A DNA stretch of 7,750 nucleotides from Planctomycetes bacterium RIFCSPHIGHO2_12_FULL_52_36 (GTDB taxonomy: Bacteria > Planctomycetota > Brocadiia > Brocadiales > Bathyanammoxibiaceae): NCBI GenBank assembly GCA_001828545.1, contig MHYW01000113.1:1-7750 (forward strand), read 5' to 3'. Of this stretch, positions 5,053 to 7,750 are shown in pieces. The number at the start of each line of letters is the position of its first letter. Position 1 is the first letter of the stretch. A model generated the notes under the pieces. It was not told where the DNA came from. It worked only from the letters and a program-made list of their open reading frames with translations, and did no database searches. The position numbers and the translations under genes are program-made.

Positions 5053-5056
5053 ATAA

Positions 5057-5485
5057 ATGGCAAAGAAGGAAGTAATAGCGAAGGTAAAGCTCCAGATACC
5101 AGCAGGTCAGGCCACACCAGCCCCTCCTGTGGGGCCAGCCCTGGGCCAGCATGGGGTAAATATTGGGCTCTTCGTCTCTAAATTTAATGAGAAGACCAAG
5201 AGTAGTCCTGGTATTATAACTCCAGTAGAATTAACTATTTATAAAGACAAAACCTTTGATTTCGTACTGAAGTCTCCCCCAGCCTCCGTGCTACTGAAAC
5301 AGGCATCAGGCATAGCCAAGGGTTCAGGGGTTCCCAACAAGGAGAAGGTGGGCAAGGTAACAAAACAACAGGTCTTAGATATAGCCAAGGCCAAGCTCTC
5401 AGACCTTAACACCAAAGACCTCCAGGAGGCGGCGAAGATGGTAGAAGGGACGGCAAGGAGTATGGGCCTGACGGTAGGAGATTAA
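5057..5485 (+). CDS. rplK: Ribosomal protein L11
   Basis: L11 binds 23S rRNA helices 43/44 at the GTPase-associated centre and forms the base of the stalk. The product is 142 residues, the normal length. The N-terminal domain (about 1-72) has the hallmark P-P-V-G-P-A-L-G-Q-H-G-V-N at 23-35 and F-N-E-K-T-K. The C-terminal RNA-binding domain (about 73-142) has the family pattern around K-S-P-P-A-S-V-L-L-K and G-T-A-R-S-M-G-L. No Shine-Dalgarno is visible; the 15-base gap after nusG is A/T-rich. That gap leaves no room for the L1-binding leader that precedes rplK in Escherichia coli. Confidence 0.98.
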   Translation: MAKKEVIAKVKLQIPAGQATPAPPVGPALGQHGVNIGLFVSKFNEKTKSSPGIITPVELTIYKDKTFDFVLKSPPASVLLKQASGIAKGSGVPNKEKVGKVTKQQVLDIAKAKLSDLNTKDLQEAAKMVEGTARSMGLTVGD

Positions 5486-5488
5486 CCA

Positions 5489-6169
5489 GTGGTTGCCCGG
5501 AGCAAGAGATACATTGAAAGCAAGAAGCGGTTTGACGGCAATAAGGAGTATTCCATAAAAGAGGCCGTGGATATCCTGAAGGGTTTCCCGCCGGCAAAAT
5601 TCGACCAGAGCGTGGAACTCTCCTTTAAGTTGGGTATAGACCCAAAACGTTCGGACCAGATGTTAAGAGACGCATTCTCGTTGCCCAAAGGGGTAGGCAA
5701 GTCTAGAAGGGTAGTAGTCTTTACCACAGGGGAACGTGCGGAAAAGGCCCTTAAGGCCGGCGCCGAAGAGGCGGGCTCTGATGAGCTTATAAAGAAGGTA
5801 GAAGGGGGTTGGATGGATTTTGACGTGGCCATAGCCACCCCTGACATGATGCGCCAGATTGGAAAACTGGGGAGGGTACTGGGGCCACAGGGAAAGATGC
5901 CCTCTCCTAAATCCGGGACGGTTACAGAAGATGTGGAAAAGGCCGTAGGGGAGTTTAAGGCAGGGAAGATCGAATACAGGAGCGATGCAGGAGGAAACGT
6001 ACATGCACTGGTAGGAAGACTCTCCTTCTCTGCGGAAGACCTGCAAGAGAATATACATGCCTTTGTATCCCACATCGTGGCCTCTAGGCCCCCTTCAGCC
6101 AAGGGGACCTTTGTAGAGAAGATATGTCTTTCTGCTACGATGAGTCCTGGCATAAAACTAACTATCTGA
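5489..6169 (+). CDS. rplA: Ribosomal protein L1
   Basis: L1 forms the mobile stalk at the tRNA exit site of the 50S subunit and represses its own operon in several bacteria. The start is GTG at 5489, supported by GGTAGGAG (5473-5480) 8 bases upstream. The product is 226 residues, slightly shorter than the usual 229-234. Domain I (about 1-65 and 159-226) contains K-F-D-Q-S-V-E-L. Domain II contains L-P-K-G-V-G-K (65-71) and L131-G-P-Q-G-K-M-P-S-P-K141, variants of the family L-P-H-G-T-G-K and L-G-P-R-G-L-M-P-N-P-K. It starts 3 bases after rplK and ends 5 bases before rplJ. Confidence 0.97.
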   Translation: MVARSKRYIESKKRFDGNKEYSIKEAVDILKGFPPAKFDQSVELSFKLGIDPKRSDQMLRDAFSLPKGVGKSRRVVVFTTGERAEKALKAGAEEAGSDELIKKVEGGWMDFDVAIATPDMMRQIGKLGRVLGPQGKMPSPKSGTVTEDVEKAVGEFKAGKIEYRSDAGGNVHALVGRLSFSAEDLQENIHAFVSHIVASRPPSAKGTFVEKICLSATMSPGIKLTI

Positions 6170-6174
6170 AAACC

Positions 6175-6720
6175 ATGGTCAGCATAATAAATAAGGCGAT
6201 AGTAAAAGAACTGGCCCAGAGGTACCAGCATACCAGAAACTGTATGGTGGTAGGCTATCAAGGCCTGAAGTCCCTGGAGGCTAACGAGCTAAGGAAAGAC
6301 CTCTACACGAAGAAGATACACCTGGAGATAGTAAAAGACTCCCTGGCCTCTTTGGCCTTCAAGGAGATAGGCCTGGAAGGGATAGGGAGGCTACTGGAAG
6401 GACCTTCTGCCCTGGTAAGTGGGCCAATAGACTCAGCGGTACTGGCCAAGACCGTAGTAGAGTGGTCAAAGAAGGTGCCTGCCCTGAAGATAAGGGGAGG
6501 GATGGTAGAGGGCAATGTAATATCAAGCCCGGAGGTGGAAGTACTCTCCAAGCTGCCAACCAAACCCGTCCTTCACACCCAGTTTGTCACACTCCTGCAG
6601 GCCCCCATGAGTAGATTGGCTGCGGTACTGAGCGCCCCTCTCCACAAACTGCTGGGCGACTTAGAGGCCCTTAAGGACAAGAGAGAAAAAGAAGGTACTA
6701 GTGCCGCCCCAGCTAGCTAA
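6175..6720 (+). CDS. rplJ: Ribosomal protein L10
   Basis: L10 anchors L7/L12 dimers to the ribosome. I place the start at the ATG at 6175, giving 181 residues with the expected V-S-I-I-N-K-A-I-V-K-E-L beginning. The frame is open to an ATG at 6124, but that adds 17 unrelated residues inside rplA. Family features include G-Y-Q-G-L-K (44-49), the V-K-D-S-L-A segment, G-P-S-A-L-V, I-R-G-G-M-V-E-G and L-S-K-L-P-T-K. The C-terminal helix (about 147-178) is the expected L7/L12 dock. The start lies 5 bases after the rplA stop without a Shine-Dalgarno, so translation is probably coupled, and there is no space for an L10 autoregulatory leader. Confidence 0.96.
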   Translation: MVSIINKAIVKELAQRYQHTRNCMVVGYQGLKSLEANELRKDLYTKKIHLEIVKDSLASLAFKEIGLEGIGRLLEGPSALVSGPIDSAVLAKTVVEWSKKVPALKIRGGMVEGNVISSPEVEVLSKLPTKPVLHTQFVTLLQAPMSRLAAVLSAPLHKLLGDLEALKDKREKEGTSAAPAS

Positions 6721-6751
6721 ATTAGGTGAAAAGCTGGGATGGCACTGGATA

Positions 6752-6769
6752 GAAAGAGTTGAAAGAGTT
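6752..6769 (+). repeat. Nine-base tandem repeat in the rplJ-rplL gap
   Basis: GAAAGAGTT occurs twice in tandem, followed by GAAA, within the 82-base gap between rplJ and rplL. No hairpin or promoter is obvious there. It may be a purine-rich spacer or protein-binding tract, or chance. Confidence 0.4.
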
Positions 6770-6790
6770 GAAACGGTACTAAGCAATACT

Positions 6791-6795
6791 GGAGG
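6791..6795 (+). promoter_or_regulatory. Strong Shine-Dalgarno of rplL
   Basis: GGAGG lies 7 bases before the rplL ATG. It is one of the strongest ribosome sites in the operon, while several neighbours have none, in line with L7/L12 being needed in several copies per ribosome. Confidence 0.8.
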
Positions 6796-6802
6796 ATAAA
6801 AG

Positions 6803-7210
6803 ATGACTACTGAGACAGCAAAGACAGCCCCCTCGGAAAAAATAAACCAGATACTGGATCTGGTAGGTGGGCTGACCTTACTAGAGACCTCACAATTAGT
6901 GAAGGCCTTTGAGGAACGTTTTGATGTGACCGCCATGGCGGCAGCCCCAGTGGCTGTAGCCGCTGTGGGAGCACCAGCCGCCGCCCCAGCCGAGGAGAAG
7001 ACCACCTTTGACATCATCCTCAAATCTGCAGGGGCCAACAAGATCCAGGTTATTAAAGTGGTAAGGGTCCACACTACCCTTGGCCTCAAAGAGGCAAAGG
7101 AATTGGTAGATTCTGCACCGAAGCCCCTGAAGGAAGGCGTTAGCAAGGAAGACGCTGCCAAGATCAAAAAAGAGCTGGAAGAGGCCGGGGCCACAGTGGA
7201 GGTCAAGTAG
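6803..7210 (+). CDS. rplL: Ribosomal protein L7/L12
   Basis: L7/L12 dimers form the flexible 50S stalk that recruits translational GTPases such as EF-Tu, encoded in the same cluster. The product is 135 residues, a little longer than the usual 120-128, with extra residues at the N-terminus. The dimerisation domain covers about 11-42 (I-L-D-L-V-G-G-L-T-L-L-E-T). An Ala/Pro/Val hinge covers about 44-63. The factor-binding C-terminal domain covers about 66-135, with K-T-T-F-D-I-I-L, K-I-Q-V-I-K-V-V-R, G-L-K-E-A-K-E-L-V and a K-K-E-L-E-E-A-G-A end. It is separated from rplJ by 82 bases and has its own strong ribosome site. Confidence 0.98.
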   Translation: MTTETAKTAPSEKINQILDLVGGLTLLETSQLVKAFEERFDVTAMAAAPVAVAAVGAPAAAPAEEKTTFDIILKSAGANKIQVIKVVRVHTTLGLKEAKELVDSAPKPLKEGVSKEDAAKIKKELEEAGATVEVK

Positions 7211-7244
7211 AGACGGAGTATTCAGGACTACGTAAGAAAGCAAA

Positions 7245-7750
7245 ATGGAAATAAGAGATTACAGTAAAGTCGCTGAAGTCCTTGAGGTGCCCAACCTCAC
7301 CCAGATACAGACAGGGGCCTACAGGAGCTTCCTCCAGGCAGACGTCCCTGCTTCAAGACGAGGGAACAAGGGGTTAGAGGCCATCCTGAGGGAGATATTC
7401 CCCATAAAGAGTTACGATGAAAAACTCGTACTGGAGTACGTAAAGTACGAGCTGGGGAAGGCCAGGTACACCGCAGAGGAGTGCAAACAGTTACGGCTTA
7501 CCTATGGGAGACCCTTACGCCTCCGCCTGAGGTTTACTAATACGGAGAAGCAAGAGAGCATAGAGGAGGACGCCTACATAGGAGAGATGCCAGTAATGGT
7601 GGGCGGGGGGGAGTTCGTCATCAATGGCAAGGAGAGGGTCGTCGTCATCCAGCTCCACCGCTCCCCAGGCGTAGACTTCCTTGAGGAGGTGTACGCAGAG
7701 AAGAGGCTCCACTCCTGCAGAATAATCCCTGAGAGGGGCAGTTGGGTAGA
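7245..7750 (+). CDS. rpoB: RNA polymerase beta subunit, N-terminal part
   Basis: The frame from the ATG at 7245 stays open to the window edge, giving 168 codons of a protein that is normally over 1100 residues. It encodes the beta subunit, which with beta' forms the RNA polymerase active centre. Recognisable features are P-N-L-T-Q-I-Q-T-G-A-Y-R-S-F at 16-29, I-F-P-I-K-S-Y at 51-57, the Y-I-G-E-M-P-V-M segment and the hallmark F-V-I-N-G-K-E-R-V-V-V with Q-L-H-R-S-P-G-V near the end. The start is 34 bases after rplL with only a weak AAGAAAG upstream. No attenuator hairpin is seen in that gap, unlike the longer rplL-rpoB region of Escherichia coli. Arginine codons in this fragment are AGA/AGG in 11 of 16 cases. 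Confidence 0.97.
   Translation, partial: MEIRDYSKVAEVLEVPNLTQIQTGAYRSFLQADVPASRRGNKGLEAILREIFPIKSYDEKLVLEYVKYELGKARYTAEECKQLRLTYGRPLRLRLRFTNTEKQESIEEDAYIGEMPVMVGGGEFVINGKERVVVIQLHRSPGVDFLEEVYAEKRLHSCRIIPERGSWV

Noticed and set aside
6124..6174. Upstream start for rplJ overlapping rplA
   Set aside because: The added residues do not resemble L10, and the ATG at 6175 gives the normal N-terminus.
5482..6261. Minus-strand frame of 259 codons across rplA
   Set aside because: It is a shadow of the rplA reading frame; the product lacks family features and rplA is certain.
6661..7206. Minus-strand frame of 181 codons opposite rplL
   Set aside because: It is a low-complexity Ser/Ala/Thr shadow of the Ala-rich L7/L12 gene.

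Overview
The window is bacterial and mostly holds the conserved translation/transcription locus: tRNA-Thr(TGT), tRNA-Tyr(GTA), tRNA-Gly(TCC), tRNA-Thr(GGT), tuf, rpmG, tRNA-Trp(CCA), secE, nusG, rplK, rplA, rplJ, rplL and the start of rpoB, all on the plus strand. On the minus strand, bases 1-1403 hold a divergent two-gene unit: an exported phospholipase-D-fold protein followed by a TPR lipoprotein that runs off the window. The host cannot be named with certainty. The EF-Tu sequence, with a cysteine-rich insert in its GTPase domain, and the general look of the ribosomal proteins suggest a Planctomycetota-like lineage, possibly the anammox group (Brocadiales). This is recognition from memory, not a computed placement. 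Arginine codons are mostly AGG/AGA.

Layout. Bases 1-1403 (minus): PLD-like gene, then the lipoprotein gene 4 bases behind it with a strong Shine-Dalgarno. Bases 1404-1530: a divergent control region with a 14-base direct repeat and good sigma70-type boxes for the tRNA cluster. Bases 1531-2389: four tRNA genes in the same order and with the same anticodons as the Escherichia coli thrU-tyrU-glyT-thrT-tufB cluster. Each of the three spacers carries a different repeat family: small palindromes and heptamers, a G-rich long inverted repeat, and a TCATTCTGAG-type palindrome. A consensus promoter (TTGACA, 16 bases, TATAAT) precedes the last tRNA and probably drives tuf and the genes after it. Bases 2434-7750: tuf overlaps rpmG by one base, tRNA-Trp sits between rpmG and secE, and the remaining genes are tightly packed except for a 143-base gap before nusG and 82 bases before rplL.

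How the genes work together. EF-Tu delivers aminoacyl-tRNA, including the tRNAs encoded beside it. L33, L11, L1, L10 and L7/L12 are 50S proteins; L11, L10 and L7/L12 form the stalk that recruits EF-Tu and EF-G. SecE is a core subunit of the protein-export channel. NusG and RpoB belong to the transcription elongation complex. No wholly new system is evident. The points most worth a second look are the loss of the catalytic HKD lysine in the PLD-like protein, the cysteine quartet in EF-Tu, the repeat elements in the tRNA spacers, and the lack of room for the classic L1 and L10 autoregulatory leaders.
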